A DNA stretch of 64,000 nucleotides from Schizophyllum amplum (taxonomy: Eukaryota > Basidiomycota > Agaricomycetes > Agaricales > Schizophyllaceae). Of this stretch, positions 48,583 through 60,111 are shown one piece after another; position 1 is the first letter of the stretch, and the number at the start of each line of letters is the position of its first letter. The notes beneath the pieces were generated by a model. The model saw nothing but the letters and a program-made list of their open reading frames with translations, was not told the origin of the DNA and did not search any database. The stretch lies in NCBI GenBank assembly GCA_007026445.1, contig VDMD01000001.1, forward strand, positions 4,154,001 to 4,218,000. The letters run 5' to 3'. The position numbers were made by a program, and so were the translations under genes.

Positions 48583-49069
48583 TCGCGCGTGTCGATGCAG
48601 AGCTCATTATTTATCTTACCACTAAGTATAACCAAGGACTACAGTTATCGGTGGCTTTGCTATCATCCTAATCGTGTAATATATGTTGAACGTTGAACAG
48701 TCACTACTACACTCATTCATTGGTGTTCACGACGTTGCGCCGACTCAGGCGTGAACTCAGCTGGCGCTTTCAAGTCTCGAACCGATGGGTGCACAGCCGC
48801 ATCCGTCCGTGATCCGGTGATGCCAATCGGGACGGCCGCTGACGTCGTCGCTTTTTCCCGCCAAGTGGCGTGTTTCTGCTCCTATAAGGCCGCATATAAA
48901 GCTACGCGCTTCATTGTCCTCTTTCTTACTTCCTCCCATCACCCGCCGTCGTCAAACCACCTTTGTACGCGTTTTGCTCCTTCCATACGCGTAACGGCGC
49001 GTTGACGAAGCTGCAGGACACAACGAACGAACGATCTCACCACCAATATCGACTTTGACGAACTCAATC
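48583..49069. other. Intergenic region
   Basis: About 490 bases between two genes in the same direction, with no recognised gene. A CCTATAAGGCC stretch near 48880 resembles a TATA box for the downstream membrane-protein gene, about 185 bases before its ATG. Confidence 0.4.
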
Positions 49070-49774
49070 ATGACTATTGACTCTCATGTTCGCAGGGGCC
49101 ATCCCAGTGCGTTGTTTTCTGCTCCTCGCTCATTTCGAGACTGACGATATGCACAGTCACGTTTGGCCTGATGGCTTTCTTCGGTATCATCACGGTGAGC
49201 TACATCCCTCCTTGTCGATCCTCCTGCTCACATCCATTTCCTTTCTTCCAGCTCGCCATCTCAGCCTGGCTCGTCTCACGCTTCAATTTGTACCATAACT
49301 ACCGCAACACCTCCGAACGTGATCGCGTTCGCTTCGTCTTGTTCTGCTCATGCTGGACCGTGGTATTCTCGATCCTATATGCTGTCCTCTTCTGGACATT
49401 CACCTCCTCCATCCTCACGAGCGTGCTGTCGCACATTGTATTGTGCGTAATCTATCATGTTGACTCACATACATTCTCATATTTTTGTAGCTTGGCGTTC
49501 ACATGGGTTATGTGGACCGCCGCCGCCGCGGCGGTCACGGAAATGCTCGGAGGTGGTCTTAACTGCAGCACGCAATCCTTCTTCGTTTACTGTGGGCAGC
49601 TCAACGCGCTCGAAGCGTTCTGCTGGATTATGTGGTGAGTTCGATTGCGTCTATTCCGAATACTACTGAGTATCTTGCAGGATCTTGGTGACGTTCGCGA
49701 CCCTTGTAGTTCTCATCCGAGGCATTCTCGCCGCAAGACGCGGCGATGGATACAGGGGCTCCTTAGTTGCTTGA
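49070..49774 (+). CDS. MARVEL-like four-helix membrane protein
   Basis: The ATG at 49070 starts MTIDSHVRRGHP, and splicing adds ITFGLMAFFGIIT and then LAISAWLVSRFNLYHNY. Four hydrophobic segments are visible: FGLMAFFGIITLAISAWLV; FVLFCSCWTVVFSILYAVLF; FLAFTWVMWTAAAAAVTEML; and FCWIMWILVTFATLVVLIRG. A charged loop (NTSERDRVRF) follows the first. This pattern, with the conserved Arg-containing turn and the ALEAFCW motif before the fourth helix, resembles fungal MARVEL-domain proteins, which act in membrane apposition and vesicle trafficking. The protein has about 175 residues and stops at 49774. All splice sites used are GT-AG. Family assignment rests on topology and motif flavour, so it is less certain than the membrane nature. 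Confidence 0.75.
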
Positions 49775-49990
49775 ACGGTTCGCTTATCCCTCCGTCTTCT
49801 CCCATAGCCACTGTCCCTCAGATTTACATACCGTGTCACTATCGTGTTCAGTGGATTCTATGTACCGCACTTGATAACCAGACGTCTTGTTGAATGTACA
49901 TTATAGGCTACATCGCTCTTCCGTGTCAGAATCGACAGTTGAAAAGCCATTCACAACTATCAAGAAGCAAATTGATGTATTTCAGTACAA

Positions 49991-50744
49991 TTACTCCTCC
50001 AGGCTAAGCCTCTCCACCAGACCCTCCAGGTGCACTTCTCCACCTTGCAGCAGCCGTGAAACCGCCTCGACAATCGCGTTGGCTTCCTTCTGTATCTGCT
50101 CATAGCTGGCAAGCCCACATGAACCACTCTCGAGGTGATGAACCAGCGCGGACGTGAGCGCAAACTCTGCCGCGCACGCAGGGCAACGCAGCTCCGCCTC
50201 GTCGTGCGCGGCCGACGCTAGGTGATGATCAAGCGCTAGCAGGGTTCGGAACGCCTTCGGGCATTTCTCGCACTGGTAGGCCGTTCCGGTCCAGCTGCTG
50301 GGTTGGGCGGCCGCCTCGATGAGCTTGAGCGGCGAAGGCGCGGCGTAGACCCCTGGCGTCGGGCGGATGGCGACTTGCGCGGCGGTAGGCAGCGCCTGCG
50401 CGGCGGCGATGATGTGGAACCTGGACACACCGGGGTGGAAACCCGACTCAAGGTGCTGGGTCAGAGCAGATGGGGTCTTGAACTTTCGGCCTACGCAAAG
50501 CAGACATTTCCACTTGCGTGGCTCGTGGACACGGGAGCCTTTGTGCTGTGGAGCGAAGCTTGTGAGCGACGGTGCCTCTGAATTGCGTTGCGAAGCTCAC
50601 CTGCTCTAGCGCACGCTCGCTAATCTGTGCGGATAGGCAAGTCCCACACAGATAATGCTTGTAGGAGACATTGTGCGCCTGTATTTCTGCAATGGAAGAG
50701 AACGTGCAATCACACTCGACGCATTCGAGCGAGGGGGCAGACAT
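49991..50744 (-). CDS. C2H2 zinc-finger protein with several fingers
   Basis: The ATG at 50744 starts MSAPSLECVECDCTFSSIAE, whose Cys pair and a later His (AHNVSYKHYLC) form a first zinc-binding element. After an intron a further finger reads CLLCVGRKFKTPSALTQHLE with a second His. Two more follow: CEKCPKAFRTLLALDHHLAS and CPACAAEFALTSALVHHLES. Four elements in about 230 residues suggest a nucleic-acid-binding protein. The C-terminus (LLQGGEVHLEGLVERLSLEE) is a short acidic helix, with the stop at 49991. This layout is common among Agaricomycete C2H2 proteins of unknown role. It is convergent with the membrane-protein gene at 49070-49774. Confidence 0.8.
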
Positions 50745-51150
50745 GGTGGGTGATGCTCAAAGGGAGCGCATAAAACCATCTTTATGAGTGAAAAGTCCAT
50801 GTACACCTGGAACGATTTGCATTTCACTAGAAGGACAGTGCAGGGGCTTCTAACAGGGCTCGAGCATGTTTTCATTCAGTTGCCCATTTTGGATGCCCCC
50901 AATTAGGCGCCGAGTCGCAGTCGATAGACGCCCAACAAGTATCACGAGGAGCGTTCGATGCGCGTCGCCGACGATGTGGCGAAGTGAAGTCCCGATTGAC
51001 AGCAAGATAGAACAGCGGAAAGCATGGCGAGAGAAGCACAGTTATAAAGTACAATGGCGCTGAGCAACGTAGTTGGCCACCGATTACAGCGGTTGAACTC
51101 CTGGGGGCAGATGCGATGAGAGGAAGCGGAGAACCGAGTGAGCGTTTGGG

Positions 51151-52356
51151 TCATCCATCATCATCGTCGAAGATGGCAGGGATATAGAACGTGAGCACTC
51201 CTCCCGTGGTTGCGACGTCGCCGATGTAGACGTAGAGAATCAAGCAGTGGCTCTGGCATACACCTGAAAACGCGATGAGCATCTACTAACAAAGAACGCG
51301 ATGACCTACTCACATGCCATAGTGGTACTTGACACTACATGCGCGTGCAGAAACTTTAGGAAGCTCTTGATGTTCACGAAGACGGTATAGTAGTGGTCCG
51401 GGTCGCGCTCGACAGCAGACTCATCCTGCGTAGCAGCCTCCGCGCGTGCTGTATTCTTGATTAGATAGGATAGGACAATCAGGATAAATACGGCACGTGC
51501 GCATTTTGGGATTTATGCAGTTCTTCCATACCGTGTCGACGCTGACATCGTCGGTGTTGATGGCGAGTTGCAGGCAGCTGCTACCGTTGGCCTTGATGGC
51601 GAGAACGTCCGACATGATGCGCATGCGTTCAACCACTGTGCGTAGCTTTTGCAGCGGAGGAAAGAGGATGTGAACCTGCGTGGACGAGTGGTGTCAGCCA
51701 TTATGATCCTGCCCGCCGAGATAGAGGCCAAGACACGTTTACACTTACATCAGGTTCGGGGCATAGAGGTTCCTGAAGCCTTTCAACGTCCTGCGGTTTC
51801 AGCACATCAATGCGCACGTCGTGCGCGATGCGGACGCGTTGGCCGACGCGCGAGAGGCCGCTGATCTCGAAGCTGAGTACGGCCTGCTCGGTCTTCTTGG
51901 CCAGCTTGACGATGATGTCGTCGGACTCATGTGCGCTGCATGACCGGAGTGCAGCGAGGAGAGCATCGGAGGCGAGAGCCAGGGTGATTTCGTTCCCTGC
52001 ATTGGACTGTATGCGGTAGGAGGTGAAGATAGTATCGACTTTGATTTGGCTGAGGGTGCGGGACGAGGTTTGTCAGGACATGCAGGTCATGGGGGAGTTG
52101 AAAACGTGGATATGAAGGAGTAGATGAACGACTGTACGTACGACCAAACTTGAATGCCGCCTTCATTCGCGTCGTGGTTGCAGATGATATGCATGGTCTC
52201 CTCGGTGAACTTGATGATGCATTTCTTCTGCAGCTTTTCGACGGACTGGATGAGGCCTAGAGTGGATTATAAGTGTCAGTGGGTTCAAGTGGGCTCTCAT
52301 GGCCGTTCCTCACGGAAGAACAAGGAGACATTTTCGACGGTGGCCCGGAAGCGCAT
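51151..52356 (-). CDS. HUS1: HUS1 homologue, subunit of the 9-1-1 checkpoint clamp
   Basis: HUS1 forms, with RAD9 and RAD1, a PCNA-like ring loaded at damaged DNA to activate the checkpoint kinase. The ATG at 52356 gives MRFRATVENVSLFFRE, matching the family start. The next exons add GLIQSVEKLQKKCIIKFTEE and IKVDTIFTSYRIQSNAGNEI. A later exon has the alternating beta pattern (ALLAALRSCSAHESDDIIVK, AVLSFEISGLSRVGQRVRIA, HDVRIDVLKPQ). Then come LPPLQKLRTVVERMRIMSDV-like and LAIKANGSSCLQLAINTDDV segments, and the C-terminal strand YYTVFVNIKSFLKFLHAHVV. The final exon (LILYVYIGDVATTGGVLTFY) matches the typical clamp end and stops at 51151. Introns are frequent and short. The length of about 310-320 residues fits. 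Confidence 0.9.
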
Positions 52357-53495
52357 GACGGCAAGAGCCGAGGCGGACCGATTTCGGCTCCGAAAACACG
52401 AACATGAACGCGACTTTCCCACGCTGATTGAACGTTGATTCTGTAGAGCGACGCTATGTCGTCGACGCTTTTGTAAACCTCTGCTGACTTTGTAGCTGCA
52501 TTGCTACGCTGTCCTATCAGGCTTCTCAAAATGGAATCAGCTCGGGTAGCAACAGTACGCGCTTCTGACTCAAGCCACCTGATTTGCGCAGCGGTCCTTA
52601 ATATCGCTAGTGGTCGTTTCTGGAGAGGCTGACCGGTGACAGCAGGGTTACAGCTCCCAGTGATCTTCATGTATCTCCAAGACCTCCTATCGTCTCTGGC
52701 TTCCGACGTGCTAGCCCTTTTCTGGCCGTGACATTCACATCGTTAATTCGGGCCTCCGTTGCCTCCAGCCCCGCCCGTTTGCTAGTGGACGCTGGATTTA
52801 CGACATGGAAGCTGTGATTCCCCACCATCGGAGCTGCCCGCGCTCCAGGGCTTCTTTTGTTTAGCAGCCAAGCCGCTCGACCTGAAAGTACTGTTACGAC
52901 TTCAGTTTGCCATTTGGACGGATGATATGGAGTCTCTTATAAAGCAGCCTTTTGATGTAAGCAGAGTCATTAGTAGGACGGTGCTGCTACATGCTTAGTC
53001 GTATGCATCCAACGGGGCGACCCAAGACGCACTCCATGATTGTGCGCGGCGCAATATGCCAGCATTGAGCGGCGATGGCCTAAAAAGGCAACAAAACAAC
53101 TCAAATCAGAACGTCGAGTCGTCGACGACAACATCGAACTTATTGTCACTCTTTCTTCCTGCCATCGTGAGCTCGGAAAAGTTGAGGCTCGCGCGGAAGT
53201 CGCCCGACCGGGCAACAGTCAAACGACGGACGTACCAAATTTTCGGGCGCCTCGAGGCCGTTGGGAACGTGGCCCTGGATCAGCACGCCGTCAACCTGCA
53301 GTTCAGCACGCTTTCTTCGCCCTTTTTCCCTCGTGTCGTTGGTCGCCGTAACAGCTTCACGCGCCAACAGCTGTCCTGAGCTCTCCCATCTGCGGTTCAG
53401 AAACGTAGAGTTCAACTGGAGATACGCATATAGCAGCTGATTACCCGCGCTCGTGCCCAACGACGTCCTCGAACAAAGCACAGACTCCAGCCACC
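52357..53495. other. Intergenic region between divergent HUS1 and AGC-kinase genes
   Basis: About 1.1 kb with no recognised gene. It must hold the promoters of two divergent genes. Short open frames on both strands have no protein-like features or conserved motifs. Confidence 0.45.
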
Positions 53496-56400
53496 ATGCC
53501 TACACGACAGCCATCCACGAAGCGGGTCCCGATCCGCATTGACCCAGATGCGCCCTGGAGCGTGAGCGTTGCCGAGACACCCAACGATGCGGCGGCATAC
53601 AGTATATACGTCAAGAGTGCGTAGCGACCACCACGTTCATGCACCCTGACACTGACCGCCACCCAAAGCGCCCACACATAACCTCACACTCACTCGCACC
53701 GCGATGGAGATTGTCGAGCTCGACACCAAGCTCCGCGAGGGTCATCCAGGCCTCAAGTTGCCTCCCCTCCCGCTCGATCCGTCCAAGATACCCGCGCCTC
53801 CGAAGCGCAAGTCAACCTTCCTTAACACCCTCTCGCGCCTCGCCTCTCCCGCGACGAACCGGACCAGGCGCTCCCAGAACGCCAGCACCGTTGCCTCCAC
53901 CGCCGCTTCCAACGTCGCCAGCCCGCTCGCATCCCCGAGCGCCGAGCCAACAGACCCGTTTCTCGCCTTCTCCCCGACCAACCAGAACGGGCCTGGCGTC
54001 ACCGCCGCCCCATCCACGCTGAGCACCGGTCTCGCCTCGTATCTCACCACGATTTCGAACGTGCCCGACATGCGCCAGGCGCGCCCGTGGAAGCGCTTCA
54101 TCCGTGTCCGCATGGACGACTTGGAGAGCGTGCGTGTCGAGCGCGCCATTAAACGTGTCCGGTCGGATCTTGCAGCCCATGGGACGATGAAAGACAAGAA
54201 GCCCTCTGTCTCCGCGCCTTCCGACCGTCGTCGCCCGAGCATCGCAAGCAGCAAGCGCACGAACGGCCAGGATGCCGAAGCCGACAGCGAGGACGACATT
54301 GAAGAGATGAGCATTCACGTCGAGGAGCGAGAGGCCGATATACAGGAGGAAGCCGAGCACGAAGTAACCGACGCTTCCGCATCTCCCGGCGTGCCGTCGG
54401 CGTCGGTTGACGATGCCGTCAAGAATCAGGCTAGCGTCAAGGATGCGATCAGTACTGAAGATGAACCCGCTTCCGCCTCGCCCGCTCCTCCACCCAAGCA
54501 GGAGCCGGCGGAGTTGACACCGCTCCCGCCGTCGCCGACACCCGAGGCCGCAGTCCTTCATTCCGTCCCGAAGAAGGCGGAGGCGGGCGACACGGCTGCC
54601 GGTGAAGAGGACGCTGCTGCGACGCCGACTGCCGAGAACAGCCCGCTCTCCCGCATCCGCCGCGCGAAATCAGCCGACCCCGACCAACGCATGTCCCGCG
54701 CATTCGGTGATGACACCGCGTCTTCTGTCACTGGCGACGAATCTGCCACCGGGGATGAAGAGTCGACGCATCGCAAGCCGCGTAAGAAACGTGGGCTCTC
54801 CGTCGATCCACGCAAGGACAAGAAGTCGTCGCGCAAGGTCACGATCGACGACTACGAGATGATGCGTGTGCTGGGCAAGGGCTGCGCAGGCAAGGTTCTG
54901 CTCGTGCGCGACAAGAAGACGACGGGCCTGTACGCGCTCAAGGCGATTACGAAGCGTCATGTCCTGGCCCATCAGGAACTTCAGCACACGCTCACGGAGC
55001 AAGCCGTCCTTGCGCGCATGGCAGCGCAATCGAAGGATCCCTTCGTCGTCAAACTTCACCAGAGCTTCCACGACAAAGACAACTTGTTCCTAGTCATGGT
55101 GCGTCTTTGACATGTTGGTCGTGTATTCGGCGCTGATCTATCATTTAGGATTTCCACCCTGGTGGTGATCTTGCAACCCAACTCGCTCGCTGGGGTCGTC
55201 TCGGCCGTGACCGCGCTCGCTTCTATGCTGCAGAGATTGTCGAGGGTGTCGAAGGCTTGCACGCCGCTGGCGTCATCTACCGTGATCTCAAGCCGGAAAA
55301 CATCCTCATTGGCGGCGACGGCCACATAGTCTTGACGGACTTCGGTCTCTCGAAAGAGTTCCCCAAGCGTCGAACGTTGACGACGGCCCCATCTACTCCC
55401 AATGGCACACGCGGCGAGTTTATACCGCCCGCGTCACCGCCATGGACGAAGGGCGAGAAGGAATTGTCGTGGGCACCCGGCGCTGGCCAGCAAGAGACGA
55501 CCACGACGTTTTGCGGGACGGCCGAATACCTGGCGCCGGAGGTCATTCAAGGTCTGCCTTACAGCTACGAAGTGGACTGGTGGAGCTTTGGTACGATGCT
55601 GTACGAAATGTTGACGGGTATCGTGAGTCACGTCTTCGTAACATGCGTGCTGTGCTTATGTGTGCGCAGACGCCTTTCTGGGCCAACAATCACTCGGACA
55701 TGTATGTCCGCGTGCTGCAGGATGAATTGCAGTTCCCAGACGACAAAGCCATAGACCACGACACGAAGAGCTTGATTCGCGGGGTGCGTAAAATCACAGG
55801 ACACTTATGACCGTGCTTCTAACATGCCTATAGCTCCTGCAAAGAAATCCCGCCCTGCGGTTGTGTGAGCCCAGGATCAAGCGGCACCCTTACTTCTCCA
55901 TGATAGACTGGGCGCATGTATACTACAAGCGCTACATTCGTAAGTGCCGGTCCATTTTATGGTGGTTACGTGCTCAGGCTCTTCTTAACAGCTCCTTATA
56001 TTCCTCCTATCGACCCGTCCAACGCGAGTGACACGCAGAACTTCGATGACACTTTCTTGGACATGGAGCCGGTCTTGGACGAGTATGTCGATGAGCAGGA
56101 GACGGACCAGGAGCACAGCACAGATGCTGAGCGTACCGACGACGAGAGCGCCAACGACACTCCTTCTCAGTCACGTTCGTCGTCATCTGTGCGTCCGGCC
56201 TCTACTACGGACGTCGACGAGACTGTCGATGTCTTCGACGGATACTCTTTCAAGGGTCGTCATTCTGTCCTTCTGGACGATGATGTTGAGGAGGACGAGG
56301 AGGAGGAGAGCGAAGAGGATCACGAAGGAGAGGAAGATGAAGAGGAGGAGTTGGATGAGGCGTTGAAGAAGCTCAAGGAGGAGAAGCAAACCGATGTGGA

Positions 56401-57454
56401 AGCGCGGGTGGCGGACGAAGCCGAAGAACCCAAAACGCCGGAAGCGCGCCCTACTACTGCTGTTGAGCCCGTGCCGGATCTCGGCGTGGAGGTGCAGGCG
56501 GAAGCTGCAAAGCCTTCGGAGGCACAGGAGAAGCCCACTTCGCCGGTCGAGCCAGCTCGTCCGCAACCGGAAGCGACTACGGCGGAGCCCGAAGCAAAGC
56601 CGAGGACGAGCAAGGACGTCCCTGCTCCCGTTCTACCGGAGAAGGACGGGAAGCATGCCAAGACGGCGCGGGTCACGACGAAGGCGGAGACTCAGAAGCG
56701 CCAGTCGAGCTATCGCGGCACGGCCACTCGCTCTCGGCGCGAGCGCTCGGGCATTCCGGCGCTGGACAAGAACCTACCGGACGACTACGACGAGGGCGAG
56801 ACGACCGAGCGCGACGAAGAAGACGACGACTGGGACTTTGTCGAGGCGGTTGATGGTGAGGATCGCAATGGCGCGAAGGGAACAAGCCTTTTCGCCCGTG
56901 GCGTCGTCGACCGCTACCGCCTCAAGGTCTTCCGCAAGGCCTCCACGCCGTCGCAACGGCCCAACGGGACGAACTCGCGCTCGGTGTCGGGCATGTCGCA
57001 ACAGTCGGACGTGACCACGCCCCCTTCTGACGGTGGCGGCTCACCAAGCCCGTCTCAACGGAGCCGTGGGCGTGCACCGCTGTCGTTCCGGAAGGGTACG
57101 AAGCAGTTCCTGAAGCCCAAAGTACCGCCCCCATCTGCGTACTCGACGCGCTCAAGTGTGACTTCGCGGTCCGCCCTTGCCCAGTCGAACTCGGGTGCGT
57201 CGACAGTGTCCAGCCTAGGTGCCTTGACACCATCCCCGTCGGGCACGCTACCAGAAGCGCCGTCGCTCAAGTCGAAGGAGTCCGCGATGAGCGTCGGCGA
57301 CAATAGCATGTCCTCTGATGGTGGTGCGGAGACGGACGTTCGTGAGGAACGGGACAGGGACCCGCACAAGACGAAAAAGCTGAAGAAGTATAAGGAGGGC
57401 GCGGAGAAGATGTTCTCATTGTTCTCGTCGCCACGCCAAGGGCCGGCGCCTTGA
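53496..57454 (+). CDS. AGC-family protein kinase with N-terminal PX-like domain and long C-terminal tail
   Basis: The ATG at 53496 opens MPTRQPSTKRVPIRIDPDAP; an intron (about 53619-53669) leads to NLTLTRTAMEIVELDTKLRE. The N-terminal part (to about 54110, LPPLPLDPSKIPAP ... MRQARPWKRFIRVRM) looks like a PX domain with an inserted Ser-rich loop, so phosphoinositide binding is likely. The kinase domain starts at VLGKGCAGKVLLVRDK and has ALKAITKRHV (Lys), YRDLKPENIL, LTDFGLSKEF and the activation loop TTTFCGTAEYLAPE, a classic PDK1 site. A proline-rich insert of about 45 residues sits between DFG and the T-loop. The AGC C-terminal extension ends in a hydrophobic motif FDGYSF. A long, acidic then Ser-rich tail of about 400 residues follows, stopping at 57454. 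PX plus AGC kinase resembles animal SGK3. Frames are clean across all exons. Confidence 0.88.
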
Positions 57455-58309
57455 TACAATCCCTTCTGTGCTCGTCATGTCGGACGCTCGCTCTTCTGCT
57501 TTACGCCGCTTTCCACCTTCCGAACTACCTATATATAATGTATGCATCTCATCATCGTTATCCTATGTCCTTGCGGCCCGCCGCAGCAGACAATGCCTCC
57601 CCTTATTCGTGCTGTTAGAGAACAGGCGCACACTCTTTCTAACGTATTCGTCTCGCCTGCCTTCGTCTGCATATGATACATACCATCATCATCATAGCCT
57701 ACTTACGTTCATCGATAACGCCCACTAGGAATCTTGGTTGGTCTCTGCTGGCTCTTGAACCTGTTTTCGCTCGCTCGTTTTCACCTTTAGATTTGCTGGT
57801 CGTCACTGCTGTAGGAATAATACAAGAAGTCAGCTTAGTTAGAGGCGGTTATGGCATGTGAAGCTTCAAGCTTCACCAAGAGATACCATGAGTATGCGTG
57901 ATATTCAGCAATCGAAGGCTATTAGTAGGACATCCTTATTACAATTTACTCAAGTGGATGGGACACGCTACGTGGCGCTCTACTAGCGCTCTACATCAAA
58001 AACCTTCCTAATCTCGCCAGCATGATAGTTTGTGTTCCAGAGGAATGTACTCGCACGGGTGAAGGGTCGTGTGACGTACAATGTCAATCGCGTGATTGAG
58101 ACGTGACGCAGCACTTTCGCTGCCAGTGCCAACGTCCACGACGTCAGGAAACCCGCGCAGGCGAAAGGAGGCGAGCTCACTGAACTTCTACGATACCTCC
58201 TATGTATGTCACTCGAATTGTCTGCTATAGCGTGCAAATAGCGTGCCTCATGTATGTCGCCTCAGATCGCGATTGATCCACTCTTCAGCCCAAGATGGAA
58301 CAAAGAACA
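57455..58309. other. Intergenic region before inverted-repeat copy B
   Basis: About 850 bases, AT-richer than the genes, with no recognised gene. It contains the kinase 3' end. The inverted repeat starts at about 58.31 kb. Confidence 0.4.
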
Positions 58310-58536
58310 TAACATGCCTTTCTTGGGAGGTTTTGCCTTATACGGCCTGAATGGGCGTTCGCTATTGCTTTAAAAGCTTCAAGGTCCCCATACAAGACAT
58401 CAAGCCAATCTATCTTCCCTCAACGCCCTACGACAGCGCCCAGGTAGGCGCCGAGCAGCAGTACATCTTGTCACACATCAGGTGAGCTCTCAGCTCAGTC
58501 TTGCCAGCCTTCGCTGAAGGTTCTCATAAATCCAGG

Positions 58537-60044
58537 ATGAGTATTCATCGCGGCTGGCACGAACAGCAAGAATTTGACTGCACCGCATTTGACTACGATG
58601 CTGGTTAGTCTGAAGGCTCAGTACTCAGTAGCGAGACAACGCTGACCGCGAGCATAAGGCCGACCCGTTATTCCTTCGCGACCTCGCAATCCGCTTGGAA
58701 AAATACATGGACTGCCTTGCGAGTAATCTAGTACGGATACTCTGCTCAATAGCGCTGACGGAGGCTCTAGCTCATCAATACGGAAAGTTCACTGTATCAA
58801 GGGCCGAGACACCGATTCCCCCGAAGTGCCACATCCACACTCTTCCTCCCGAAATAATCTGCTGCATATTCAGGATGTGTGGCGACCCGAATCCCTTCTT
58901 TGGGTATCCTCGAGACATAGTCATGCACCGCGGCGTCATTCCGGGAGGATATATGAACTTCTACAGCAAGGCCGCGGTGATGCTCGGACGCGTATGTTCG
59001 CGCTGGTTCACCGTTTCTCGTGGGGATCCCCTCCTGTGGACGCTCGTCGATCTCACTTTCCCCACCACACCCGACCTCGCCATCACGAACCTTTGTCTCA
59101 AGTACTCTGCTGGCCTTCCCCTCGCACTACAGATCTACGACCCCCTTCCGGTCCACTGCGACAACGAAGACGAGGAGGATGACGAAGCAATCCTCATTCG
59201 TCTTATGGGGATTGTAGCGAGTAACGCGCACAGATGGGGGGAGTTGTCGCTTCACCTGAAAAGCAGACACGAAACACTGGATCCGCTTCTGTCGATCCCT
59301 CAGGGCTCGTTCACCTGCCTCAGCAGAGCCACGATCGAGATGGACCGACTGTCTCTCTCCGCAACAGGCCCCGTAGCCCGCTTGTATCGATCATTCTACA
59401 AATCACCCTTCTTGCGCTCCGTCAACTGGTGGGCAGATCCTTTTGCATCGATGACTGTAGACGGCGCGCCCCTGCAGCACATCACCCATGTGGGCGTGCA
59501 TATACGTCAGGAACCGCAGGAGATATTCATGCTCCTCGTGAGCTGTCCTCGCCTTCAAGCTCTGCGCGCTCGCATATCCCTCACATATCCGGAGTACTAC
59601 GAAGGCACCCTCACACACTCTCCAATCGATCTGCCATATCTCCGGACCCTGATACTGGGTGGATATCATACATGGAACTGGATCCTCGATTGCCTCATTG
59701 TGCCGCGCCTGGATCGACTGGAGATCGCTGCCATCGACGTGCCGGGGTTGAAGGCCGTTGAGACCATGTTATCTCGGTCGTCTGCTCAGCCCCGCATGCT
59801 GACCTTCACGAACCAGTTGCACGGTCATCTCAAAGACACTATCGCTCTACTCCGTAGTCAACTGATGGCGAAACTGCAGATATTTCGTTACGTGCCCTTC
59901 TTCGCTATGTCATGGGACAAAATCCCGGATGGTGAATCTCTAGACGAGCTTGCCTCCTTCCTCCCGTCGCATATACAGGTTGTTACCTCGGCTTACTACG
60001 AGGCGGAGGACGCTTATGCACGACTGTCATGCATGTCATTGTAG
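58537..60044 (+). CDS. F-box-like protein, copy B
   Basis: Paralogue of the gene at 47227-45729. The ATG at 58537 gives MSIHRGWHEQQEFDCTAFDY; after one intron the exon VIPSRPRNPLGK follows. The main exon includes FTVSRAETPIPPKCHIHTLP, the F-box-like LPPEIICCIFRMCGDPNPFF, VCSRWFTVSRGDPLLWTLVD and a leucine-rich C-terminal part. It stops at 60044. At the second intron the donor differs: copy A has AGGTACATG while copy B has AAATACATG, so the GT is lost. Reading through that intron stays open in one frame but does not match the upstream exon's frame, so the 5' end may be affected. A start downstream, such as the ATG at about 58707, may be used instead. Function as an SCF substrate receptor is inferred from the motif. 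Confidence 0.7.
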
Positions 60045-60111
60045 TACTACGTCGTGCATCAACGTTTACTACCAAAAGAGCGGCGATAGCGCGTATATCT
60101 AATATGATGCT

